Shown here piece after piece: positions 34,475-42,325 of a stretch of 64,000 bases of DNA. The stretch comes from Marinomonas agarivorans. Its GTDB lineage: Bacteria > Pseudomonadota > Gammaproteobacteria > Pseudomonadales > Marinomonadaceae. The stretch is from NCBI GenBank assembly GCA_002173415.2, contig NHNK02000008.1, positions 62,001-126,000 of the forward strand, given 5' to 3'. The position numbers and the translations under genes were made by a program. Under the pieces are notes generated by a model. The model was not told where the DNA came from and made no database searches. It saw only the letters and a program-made list of their open reading frames with translations. How positions within the stretch are numbered: position 1 is the first letter of the stretch; every line of letters starts with the position of its first letter.

Positions 34475-35388
34475 GGCGCTGCTCCCACCTGCTTATCTTG
34501 TTCTGGTTTTTGTTCCTCTTTACCAAGGTAAACCTCAATCACCTCTTGGTTGGCTTGAATTTGTGCCATAGTGCCTTCTGCGAGTACCGCACCTTGGTGC
34601 AAAACGGTCACGGTGTTGGCGATACGGCGCACAAATTCCATATCATGTTCGACCACAATGACGGTGCGCTCGCCTGCTAATGAGGTGAGCAATTCGGCGG
34701 TGCGCTCTGTTTCTTCGGCTGTCATGCCTGCAACGGGTTCGTCTATTAATAGCAGCCTTGAATCAGACACAAGCAGCATGCCAATTTCTAACCATTGTTT
34801 TTGCCCGTGAGACAAGGTGCCAGCTTGAGCAAAAGCGTGCTCTGCAAGGCCTATTGTTTGTAGGGTTTCATCAATACAAGCTTTTTGTGACTTAGTCTTT
34901 TTTGACTTGGCTTTCTTTGACTTAACTTTCTCAGAATGAATAAGCTGAGAAAATAAAACCGGCAGTACACGTTTGTCTTGTTTAAGAGCAAGCATCAAAT
35001 TGTCATACACAGTTTGCGCTTCAAATACGGTCGGTTTTTGGAACTTTCGGCCAATACCAAGCTGGGCAATACTGGCTTCATCCTTCTCTAATAAGTTGTG
35101 GTTTTGCCCAAAAAATACCGAACCAGAGTCACATTGAGTCTTCCCTGTAATCACATCCATCAAGGTGGTTTTACCCGCGCCATTGGCCCCAATCAAACAG
35201 CGTAGTTCGCCGTCTTTGATGTACAGATTTAAGTTGTTTAGCGCTTTAAAGCCATCGAAACTTAATGTCAGACCCTCGACATACAGAATCATCTGATTAC
35301 CCACATCAATCGTGGGCTGCTCTGGCATCAGAAAGGGCCAGATTCGATCGCGACGTAACAGTTGGCGGGCCGTGTCTAGCTTGATCAT
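34471..35388 (-). CDS. urtD: Urea ABC transporter ATP-binding subunit UrtD
   Basis: The 305-aa ATPase has Walker A GANGAGKTTLMDVITG, a signature region TLSHGQKQWLEIGMLL and Walker B LLLIDEPVAGM. UrtD proteins are usually 250-285 aa. The extra residues are an N-terminal extension of about 35 aa, a lysine-rich insertion near 153-173 (KVKSKKAKSKKTKSQKA, a repeated SKK pattern) and a hydrophilic C-terminus. It overlaps urtC and urtE by 4 bp each. Confidence 0.94.
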   Translation of the reverse strand: MIKLDTARQLLRRDRIWPFLMPEQPTIDVGNQMILYVEGLTLSFDGFKALNNLNLYIKDGELRCLIGANGAGKTTLMDVITGKTQCDSGSVFFGQNHNLLEKDEASIAQLGIGRKFQKPTVFEAQTVYDNLMLALKQDKRVLPVLFSQLIHSEKVKSKKAKSKKTKSQKACIDETLQTIGLAEHAFAQAGTLSHGQKQWLEIGMLLVSDSRLLLIDEPVAGMTAEETERTAELLTSLAGERTVIVVEHDMEFVRRIANTVTVLHQGAVLAEGTMAQIQANQEVIEVYLGKEEQKPEQDKQVGAAP

Positions 35389-36533
35389 GCTCCTACCTCC
35401 TTACGGCGAACTTGCTGCCATTTGTGCTTAATTTGACTGACAAGCCCAATCAAGCCTTGTGGTAAATATAAAGTGACTAAGACAAACAAGGCGCCTAATG
35501 CAAAAAGCCAAGCATCAGGCAAAATCGCGGTAAAACGGGTTTTGGCATAATTGACGAGCAAGGCCCCAAGAATCGCACCAATTAATGTTCCACGGCCACC
35601 CACTGCCACCCAGATCACAATTTCAATTGAGTTTATTGGCGAGAACTCACTCGGATTGATGATGCCAACTTGGGGCACATACAAGGCACCGGCAATGCCC
35701 GCAATCACGGCCGAATAAACAAACAACCATACTTTATAACGCTCTGTGCGATACCCCAGAAAGCGGGCGCGCGGTTCTGCATCACGAATGGCAACGATCA
35801 CCTTGCCAAATTGAGACGATAATATGCGTTGACTCACTAACAACAGCACGACAAGCAAGAGTGCCGTTATTAAAAATAAACTCACTCTGGTGCTATCGGC
35901 TTGTAAATCAAAGCCGAGAATTTCCTTAAAATCGGTTAGGCCATTGTTGCCACCAAAACCCATTTCGTTGCGAAAGAAAGACAACAGCAAAGCATAGGTT
36001 AGCGCTTGGGTCATGATGGATAAGTACACCCCTGTTACCCGTGAGCGAAACGCCAGCCAACCAAACACAAAGGCCAATAAACCAGGTACAAATAGCGCCA
36101 TTAACATGGCAAAACCAAAGTGATCCATCCCTTGCCAAAACCAAGGTAAGGTTTGCCAATCAAGAAAGACCATAAAATCGGGTAAGACTGGGTGTCCGTA
36201 GACACCTCTGTCACCAATCTGACGCATGAGATACATGCCCATACCATAGCCGCCAAGAGCAAAAAATGCCCCGTGCCCTAGGCTTAAAATGCCGCAGTAT
36301 CCCCAGATAATGTCAACCGCCAGCGCCAGCATGGCATAACACAAGTATTTGCCTAGCAAGGTGATGGTATAGGTGCTGACATATAGCGCCGAATCAACAG
36401 GCAGAAACGTGTTGGCTGCGGCGGCAAACACACTGACTGCGAGTAGAAGCAGCACAAAAGGGAAGGTATATTTGCCTGCTTCATGACCTTGCGAAAAGCC
36501 ATACCCTCTAACAAAGTGAATAATACCTTTCAT
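35385..36533 (-). CDS. urtC: Urea ABC transporter permease UrtC
   Basis: The 382-aa LivM-type permease has about 9-10 hydrophobic helices. Marks include WGYCGILSLGHGAFFALGGY and FASSFGKV-like SSQFGKVIVAIRDAEPRARF, and VAVGGRGTLIGAILGALLVN. It forms the membrane channel with UrtB. It overlaps urtB and urtD by 4 bp each, so the whole set is tightly coupled. Confidence 0.95.
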   Translation of the reverse strand: MKGIIHFVRGYGFSQGHEAGKYTFPFVLLLLAVSVFAAAANTFLPVDSALYVSTYTITLLGKYLCYAMLALAVDIIWGYCGILSLGHGAFFALGGYGMGMYLMRQIGDRGVYGHPVLPDFMVFLDWQTLPWFWQGMDHFGFAMLMALFVPGLLAFVFGWLAFRSRVTGVYLSIMTQALTYALLLSFFRNEMGFGGNNGLTDFKEILGFDLQADSTRVSLFLITALLLVVLLLVSQRILSSQFGKVIVAIRDAEPRARFLGYRTERYKVWLFVYSAVIAGIAGALYVPQVGIINPSEFSPINSIEIVIWVAVGGRGTLIGAILGALLVNYAKTRFTAILPDAWLFALGALFVLVTLYLPQGLIGLVSQIKHKWQQVRRKEVGA

Positions 36534-38137
36534 TCTGCTGCCCTCCCTTTTTGGGGAAAGAGCCCTTTTGGCCGTTTTTGAATAAACAGAATAATAAATA
36601 CCAGTACGATAATGCTGGCCAGTACCGCCCCAGTAATAGGCTCTAAAAACTTGGTGCCAATACCTAGGCTAAAGGCCGCCACCAATGTTCCTAATAAGTT
36701 ACCAACGCCGCCGAATACCACCACCATAAACGAGTCAATAATATAGGCTTGACCAAGGTTCGGGCCCACATTGGTTAACTGGCTTAATGCCACACCCGCA
36801 ATGCCTGCGATTCCTGAACCAAGTCCAAATGTTAGTGCGTCCACTCGATGTGTTTTGACTCCCATGACTTTTGCCATAGCACGGTTTTGTGCCACCGCAC
36901 GAACATTTAATCCCAGCGAGGTCTTTTTCAAGATCATTACCAACAAGAAAAAAATGGCTAACGAGAAGGCCAGAATATAAAGACGGTTGAGCGTCAGTGA
37001 TAACACAGGGTTGATTTCCCATGAGCCACTCATCCAACTGGGTGTGGAGACTTGACGATTCAAAGGAGAAAACACCGTGCGCACGAGCTGCTGTAAAATG
37101 AGGCTGATACCAAATGTGGCAAGTAAGGTTTCCAGTGGCCGGCCATGTAAACGACAAATAACAAGACGTTCAACCAATATCCCCATCAGCCCTGAGACAA
37201 CAAAAGCGGCTGGAATCGCCACAATAAGAGAGTAATCAATATAATTCGGCATCATTAATTGCACCACGTAAGTGGTATAAGCACCCAACATGATCATCTC
37301 GCCGTGGGCCATATTGATTACTCCCATCACGCCAAAGGTAATGGCAAGCCCGATGGATGCCAAAAGCAGCACAGAGCCAAGGCTCAACCCAAAAAAGAGC
37401 TTATCAACTAGCGCAAAACGTTGCGCCCTTTGCTCAATTTGCGTCAGGGATTTTTGTGCGGCTAACGCTATGGGTTGATGGGTGTCTTGCGTTAGTTGGA
37501 CAAGCGTATTTCTGACCTGATTTTCTAAGCTGGTTGATAGGGTTTCAATCGCCATAACACGATCTGAAATGGATTGTTGAGTTTGTGTGGCTGTGTATAA
37601 AGCCAAAGCCAGTTTTATGGCGTTTTTTACCTCGCGGTGGGGTTCAATGGCGTAACGATCTGCCAATAAGACGATGGTTTTCGGGTCTAATTTTGCGAGC
37701 AAAGTACGCACCGCTTTTTCACGTACGACAGGCGAAGTAGAAGTAAGTTGAATCCGCGCGATTGCCGTGCGTAAATGGCTGCGTAATTTGTTGTTCACTC
37801 TGACTTTTTTTACGTCTTTTTTGCCTAGTTCAGGCCGTTCTTCCTGAGTAAATACGGATTTATATGAGGTCGCTCCTTGCTCGTTGGCTTTTCCAACTAA
37901 GGCTTTATCTGCTTTGACATAATACAGATTCCCCGCCATCAGTAGGGTAAAAAGTGGCAGTATCTGCTCGCCTTTAAGCGTTTCTAGCTCGACTAAAATC
38001 GGTATCATTTTATTGAGTTTGGCTCCTGCCAGCTCAGTGTATAAGTCTGCTTCTCGATGAGACTCTATTTCTAGGGCGGCATGAGCGGGTTGCAAGAATA
38101 CGTGTAGGAAGCAGCAAAGCACAATTAGGTATTTCAA
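36530..38137 (-). CDS. urtB: Urea ABC transporter permease UrtB
   Basis: The 535-aa protein has a signal peptide and a large periplasmic N-terminal domain (about residues 20-235) before a LivH-type permease domain of about 290 aa. This extension is typical of UrtB. The permease part includes ITFGVMGVINMAHGEMIMLG and VFGGVGNLLGTLVAA. It lies 182 bp after urtA on the minus strand and overlaps urtC. Confidence 0.95.
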   Translation of the reverse strand: MKYLIVLCCFLHVFLQPAHAALEIESHREADLYTELAGAKLNKMIPILVELETLKGEQILPLFTLLMAGNLYYVKADKALVGKANEQGATSYKSVFTQEERPELGKKDVKKVRVNNKLRSHLRTAIARIQLTSTSPVVREKAVRTLLAKLDPKTIVLLADRYAIEPHREVKNAIKLALALYTATQTQQSISDRVMAIETLSTSLENQVRNTLVQLTQDTHQPIALAAQKSLTQIEQRAQRFALVDKLFFGLSLGSVLLLASIGLAITFGVMGVINMAHGEMIMLGAYTTYVVQLMMPNYIDYSLIVAIPAAFVVSGLMGILVERLVICRLHGRPLETLLATFGISLILQQLVRTVFSPLNRQVSTPSWMSGSWEINPVLSLTLNRLYILAFSLAIFFLLVMILKKTSLGLNVRAVAQNRAMAKVMGVKTHRVDALTFGLGSGIAGIAGVALSQLTNVGPNLGQAYIIDSFMVVVFGGVGNLLGTLVAAFSLGIGTKFLEPITGAVLASIIVLVFIILFIQKRPKGLFPQKGRAAE

Positions 38138-38194
38138 ACTTATCTACTCCATCTCGGCAAATAACAAATTGAGTGGTTATGCTTTTTATAAGCA

Positions 38195-38278
38195 ATTTCC
38201 TTGGGCGTCACATAGCAAGTTGGTGATGCAGTTGAGGTACATCGAACAAGTCGAATTGGATAAGCGCACCAAGGAAAT
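38195..38278 (-). promoter_or_regulatory. Long-range inverted repeat between urtA and urtB
   Basis: ATTTCCTTGG (38195-38204) and CCAAGGAAAT (38269-38278) are perfect inverted copies. Folding would give a large stem-loop in the urtA-urtB mRNA, where partial termination or processing could let the binding protein be made in excess. Confidence 0.45.
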
Positions 38279-38294
38279 GGGTTCTAGCTTTACC

Positions 38295-38324
38295 TTTAGT
38301 TTTAGTTTTAGTTTTAGTTTTAGT
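38295..38324 (-). repeat. Five copies of the hexamer TTTAGT at the urtA stop codon
   Basis: TTTAGT repeats five times without a mismatch, running from the urtA stop codon into the spacer. Copy-number change would not affect UrtA beyond its last residues. Confidence 0.85.
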
Positions 38325-39615
38325 AATTCTGACCTGAACATTTAGCGGTTTTTGTATTGTAGTTACCGCACTTAATAGGAGCCGTCCAATCAGAAATTAG
38401 GTCTTTGGAACCAGGTAAGAAATCAGACCATGCGTCGCCAGCAACGACGCCTTCTGTTTCCCACACAATTTCGAATTGTCCGTCTGCTTGAATTTCCCCA
38501 ATGAGCACGGGCTTACTTAAATGGTGGTTTTTATTCATCACGGCTGTGCCGCCAGTCAAGTTCGTAGTTGTTTGACCTATCATCGCCTGTTCAACCGCGT
38601 CAACGTCCGTTGTGCCCGCTTTTTTAACAGCATTCACCCACATGTTAAAACCAATATAGGTCGCTTCCATCGGGTCGTTGGTGACTCGTTCACTGTCTTT
38701 GGTGTAAGCGTGCCATGTATCGATAAAGGCATCATTTTCATCCGTTTCAACACTTTGGAAGTAATTCCATGCTGCCAAATGACCTACTAGCGGCGAGGTA
38801 TCTAAACCAGACAACTCTTCCTCACCAACCGAAAAGGCAACGACAGGAATGTCTTCAGCCGAAATACCTTGGTTACCTAACTCTTTATAAAAAGGCACAT
38901 TCGCATCACCATTGATGGTCGATACCACCGCAGTTTTTTTGCCTTGGCTACCAAACTTTTTGACATCTGCAACGATTGATTGCCAATCAGAATGACCAAA
39001 TGGGGTATAGTTGATCATGATGTCCGCGCTCGCAACGCCCTTGGCTTTTAAATACGCTTCGAGAATTTTATTAGTTGTACGTGGGTAAACATAATCTGTG
39101 CCTGCTAGAACAAAACGTTCAACGTCTAATTCATTAATTAAATAATCGACAGCAGGAATGGCTTGTTGATTGGGGGCAGCACCTGTGTAAAACACGTTTT
39201 TAGACGATTCTTCCCCTTCGTATTGCACTGGGTAGAACATTAAACCGTTCAACTCTTCCAGTACTGGTAAAACCGATTTACGGGAGACCGATGTCCAACT
39301 GCCGAAAATAACATCTACTTTCTCTTTGGTAAGAAGTTCACGGCCTTTTTCGGCAAATAGGGGCCAGTTAGATGCAGGATCAACCACCACAGCTTCCAGC
39401 TCTTTGCCTAATAATCCACCTTTTTTATTCTGTTCTGCCACCATCATCAACACAGTGTCTTTCAGTGTTGTTTCAGAAATCGCCATCGTGCCTGACAGAG
39501 AGTGTAAAACACCGACTTTGATGGTATCTGCGGCGATTGAAGGGGTTGCAATGAACATTGTACTAGTAAGGGCACTGGCAAAAGCAATGCTAGAAACAAG
39601 ATTCTTGATTTTCAT
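38320..39615 (-). CDS. urtA: Urea ABC transporter substrate-binding protein UrtA
   Basis: The start at 39615 gives a proper signal peptide (MKIKNLVSSIAFASALTSTM, cleavage after IAA) and 431 aa; in-frame ATGs further upstream lie in repetitive non-family sequence. The mature protein has the type I periplasmic-binding fold with IKVGVLHSLSGTMAISE, EVVVDPAS-like VVVDPASNWPLFAEKGREL, FGSWTSVSRKSVLPVLEE, FYPVQYEGEESSKNVFY and YIGFNMWVNAVKKAGTTD, all typical of UrtA. It captures urea in the periplasm and is the promoter-proximal gene of the urt-ure block. Confidence 0.95.
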   Translation of the reverse strand: MKIKNLVSSIAFASALTSTMFIATPSIAADTIKVGVLHSLSGTMAISETTLKDTVLMMVAEQNKKGGLLGKELEAVVVDPASNWPLFAEKGRELLTKEKVDVIFGSWTSVSRKSVLPVLEELNGLMFYPVQYEGEESSKNVFYTGAAPNQQAIPAVDYLINELDVERFVLAGTDYVYPRTTNKILEAYLKAKGVASADIMINYTPFGHSDWQSIVADVKKFGSQGKKTAVVSTINGDANVPFYKELGNQGISAEDIPVVAFSVGEEELSGLDTSPLVGHLAAWNYFQSVETDENDAFIDTWHAYTKDSERVTNDPMEATYIGFNMWVNAVKKAGTTDVDAVEQAMIGQTTTNLTGGTAVMNKNHHLSKPVLIGEIQADGQFEIVWETEGVVAGDAWSDFLPGSKDLISDWTAPIKCGNYNTKTAKCSGQNY

Positions 39616-39818
39616 GATTGGAGCCATCCTATTGTGATTTTTATGTAATAACGATTTATGCAGTGACTGTTTATGTAATGACAAGTTATGCACTACCAAT
39701 AGTAAAAAATCACACAAGGAATAGTATGCGTAGAACGCCCTAGGCGAGTACGTTAAATGACGTATATAAATGGGATTACATTATGAAAATAAATAGCGAC
39801 AGACCACTAAAATAAGAG

Positions 39819-40400
39819 CTAGGCCGACAAACAGTGCCTCACACGCTTTTTCAGCTCTGGCACAAGCTCCTCTTCAAACCAAGGGTTGCGCTTAAGCCAG
39901 ATATTATTTCTTGGACTTGGGTGCGGTAAAAGAATCGTACTTGGAGTATATTCACGCCATGCTTTTACTTTTTCTGTTAAGGTTTGCTTGTTCTTAGGCA
40001 AATGGTAATCCATCGCATATTGACCGACCAGTAAAGTAAGTTGCACATCAGGAAGTTGGGCTAATAATGCTTGTCGCCATTGAATAGCACATTCTTTTCT
40101 TGGTGGTAAATCGCCTGATTTTCCCGTGCCAGGATAGCAAAACCCCATGGGAATTAAGGCTATTTGTTCCTCGTCATAAAAGACTTCTTTTGTGATGCCT
40201 AACCAATCTCTCAGCCGATCACCACTTGGGTCGTTAAACGGTATTCCTGTTTCATGCACTTTTCTACCTGGCGCTTGCCCAACAATTAACACTTTCGCAG
40301 ATGTCGCAGCTTGAACCACAGGTCTCGGCCCCAAAGGCAAGTGTTCTGCACATAGTGTACAAGCTTGAATCTCTTCTTTTAGCTTAATAAGGGACGTCAT
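39819..40400 (-). CDS. Uracil-DNA glycosylase family protein
   Basis: The 193-aa protein matches the single-domain uracil-DNA-glycosylase-like family. It has the N-terminal CTLCAEHLPLGPRPV, KVLIVGQAPGRKVHETGIPF (motif 1) and LLPHPSPRNNIWLKRNPWFE (motif 2). Only two N-terminal cysteines are visible, so a four-cysteine iron-sulfur cluster as in family 4 enzymes seems absent. It probably acts on damaged or deaminated bases, but catalytic activity has to be shown. The gene is monocistronic. Confidence 0.8.
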   Translation of the reverse strand: MTSLIKLKEEIQACTLCAEHLPLGPRPVVQAATSAKVLIVGQAPGRKVHETGIPFNDPSGDRLRDWLGITKEVFYDEEQIALIPMGFCYPGTGKSGDLPPRKECAIQWRQALLAQLPDVQLTLLVGQYAMDYHLPKNKQTLTEKVKAWREYTPSTILLPHPSPRNNIWLKRNPWFEEELVPELKKRVRHCLSA

Positions 40401-40580
40401 GAATATCAGTTTTCACTTCAAATAGTATTTCGCAAATTTAGATAGTAGATGTAGCACGCATTATTTACTCGCTTTTTGGTAAAGACAAAGTTTTTTTTGT
40501 TTAACGCTAGACAAAAATAGCAATTAAAGTTATCCTTTATGATAACCACCAAGAAAATGGTAAAACAAATGGAGAGTAAA

Positions 40581-40903
40581 ATGACATGGAAAATTGATTT
40601 CTATTACGGAGTAGATAAAGCAATATTTGCATGCCCGCTAAAATTCAAGCTCGCATGATTCGCCTTTTAGAACTAATGCAAAAGCATGGAGCCGACTTAG
40701 GTCCACCTCATACACAAGCGATTGGGAATGGACTATTTGAGATAAGGGCAAAAGCACAAGAAGGCATTGGCAGAAGCCTATTCTGCTACTTAAAAGGACA
40801 ACATATCGTTGTATTACACAGCTTTGTAAAAAAATCACAACAACTATCAAGGCAAGATATACAGTTAGCACGAATACGGAAAAGAGAGGTAGAACAAATA
40901 TGA
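40581..40903 (+). pseudogene. HigB/Gp49-like toxin gene with a frameshift
   Basis: The best start is the ATG at 40581, with a GGAG Shine-Dalgarno 6 bp upstream. It reads MTWKIDFYYGVDKAIFA, the expected first strand of a RelE/HigB-type toxin. The family sequence then continues in another frame from 40631 (PAKIQARMIRLLELM, ADLGPPHTQAIGNGLFEIRA, GIGRSLFCYLKGQHIVVLH). One base appears to be missing near 40630. The ATG at 40631 opens a 90-codon frame but has no Shine-Dalgarno and would lack the first strand. It overlaps the antitoxin by 4 bp. An intact toxin would cleave mRNA on ribosomes. Confidence 0.7.
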
Positions 40904-41178
40904 GCCTACAAACATTAAAACAACAGGCCTTAGCAAACCCACAAGTAAGGGAAGAGTACAACAAACTTGAAAATGAGTTTAGTCTCATTGATCAATTGCT
41001 TTCGATGCGCAGTACTGCTGGTTTAACCCAAGCACAAGTTGCAGAAAAAATGGGGACACAGAAAAGCAATATCAGCCGACTTGAAAAAGGCAGTAGCAAC
41101 CCGAGTTGGAAAACGCTACTTAATTACGCCCAAGCCTGTGGTTTTCAGCTAGCAATTAAGGCGACAAAGGTTTCGTAA
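40900..41178 (+). CDS. XRE-family antitoxin (HigA-like)
   Basis: The 92-aa protein has a helix-turn-helix at about 38-85: RSTAGLTQAQVAEKMGTQKS and NISRLEKGSSNPSWKTLLNY. Residues 1-35 would contact the toxin. It follows the toxin gene with an ATGA overlap, the toxin-first order usual for HigBA-like modules. It should bind its own promoter. With the toxin frameshifted, it is an orphan antitoxin unless frameshifting restores the partner. Confidence 0.85.
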   Translation: MSLQTLKQQALANPQVREEYNKLENEFSLIDQLLSMRSTAGLTQAQVAEKMGTQKSNISRLEKGSSNPSWKTLLNYAQACGFQLAIKATKVS

Positions 41179-41260
41179 TATAAAAACCTACGCCAACGCA
41201 AAGATGACTGCCTCGGCATTTTTTATGAGTTTTAGAACTCCTTATCGATTTTAGGGTGGC

Positions 41261-41851
41261 TTAATGCCACCCTTCTATTCCCTGCATATCAGGTAATTGG
41301 TGCGCAATGCCTTTGTGGCAGTCAATGCAGGTTTTTTCGCCACTTGCTAGTGAAGTAGAGTGTTGTTGAGCCGCTCGATTACTTTGTTCTGTAAAGTCCA
41401 TGTAGTCGAAGTTATGGCAGTTGCGACACTCCAGTGAATCATTTGCTTTAAGGCGTTGCCATTCGTGCAATGCGAGGCGTTTTCGGTTCTCAATAAATTT
41501 TTCCCTGGTGTTGATTGAACCAAATATCTTACCCCATACTTCTTTTGACGCTTGCATTTTCCGCGCAATTTTATCCGTCCATTTATGAGGCACATGGCAG
41601 TCTGGGCAGGTAGCACGCACACCAGAACGATTAGTGAAATGAATCGTTGTTTTTAGTTCCTCATAAACATTATTTTTCATTTCATGGCAGCTAATACAAA
41701 AGGCTTCGGTATTGGTTGCTTCTAATGCCGTGTTGAATCCCCCCCAAAAGAGAATACCAGCAATAAAGCCACCCATAACCAGAAACCCTAAACTGTAATA
41801 GGCACTAGGGCGTCGTAAGGTTTGCCAGACTATCTTAATAATACGGATCAT
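41261..41851 (-). CDS. napC: Membrane tetraheme cytochrome NapC
   Basis: The 196-aa NapC/NirT protein has one N-terminal membrane helix (about residues 18-38) and four CXXCH haem sites: CISCH, CPDCH, CRNCH and CIDCH. It passes electrons from quinol to the periplasmic NapAB complex. It ends the nap operon. A small palindrome (AGGGTGGC/GCCACCCT, 41253-41273) covers its stop codon. Confidence 0.95.
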   Translation of the reverse strand: MIRIIKIVWQTLRRPSAYYSLGFLVMGGFIAGILFWGGFNTALEATNTEAFCISCHEMKNNVYEELKTTIHFTNRSGVRATCPDCHVPHKWTDKIARKMQASKEVWGKIFGSINTREKFIENRKRLALHEWQRLKANDSLECRNCHNFDYMDFTEQSNRAAQQHSTSLASGEKTCIDCHKGIAHQLPDMQGIEGWH

Positions 41852-41860
41852 GGTGTGTCC

Positions 41861-42325
41861 TTACTGTTCTGGTGGCATGTTAATAAGAGTATGCATGTCG
41901 ACAAACGTATTCTCTACCAAGGGTTTCGCATCAGATTGCGTCACGTGACATTGATTACAGAAGTAACGACGCGGTGAAATTTCAGCTAAGAAGTTTCCCT
42001 CTCGATCCATAAAATGGGTCACACTGACCATAGGGGCTTGTGACTCACGAATACGTTGCCGTGAATGGCAAGACATGCATTTATTGCTGTTCAAATTAAT
42101 TTCATAATTACGCACAGTATGTGGAATCAACGGTGGTTGCATTGGGTAGCTACGCACTTGTTTAACATCGCTATTTTGCGTTTTTGCAATACTAGGCGTT
42201 GGTTTTTGATCTGCTATTGCTGTGGCATTACGCAGGGTGGCAAGGCTATCGCCTTCTGCTTGTAGATTCGTGATCGTAGCCAGTAAAACACTGAGCAGTG
42301 TGAACCCAATAAATTTGTTTTTCAT
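41861..42325 (-). CDS. napB: Diheme cytochrome NapB, electron-transfer subunit
   Basis: The start at 42325 overlaps the napA stop (TAATG); longer in-frame starts run into napA. The 154-aa product has a signal peptide ([20 protein letters not shown], then LQA) and two CXXCH motifs (CMSCH and CNQCH) with the usual distal histidines (PLIPHTVRNYEI, DMHTL). It transfers electrons from NapC to NapA. Confidence 0.95.
   Translation of the reverse strand: MKNKFIGFTLLSVLLATITNLQAEGDSLATLRNATAIADQKPTPSIAKTQNSDVKQVRSYPMQPPLIPHTVRNYEINLNSNKCMSCHSRQRIRESQAPMVSVTHFMDREGNFLAEISPRRYFCNQCHVTQSDAKPLVENTFVDMHTLINMPPEQ

Noticed and set aside
41253-41273. Hairpin AGGGTGGC/GCCACCCT as a terminator for nap or the antitoxin gene
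   Set aside because: No T-run follows on either strand and it overlaps the napC stop codon. Noted only as a palindrome.
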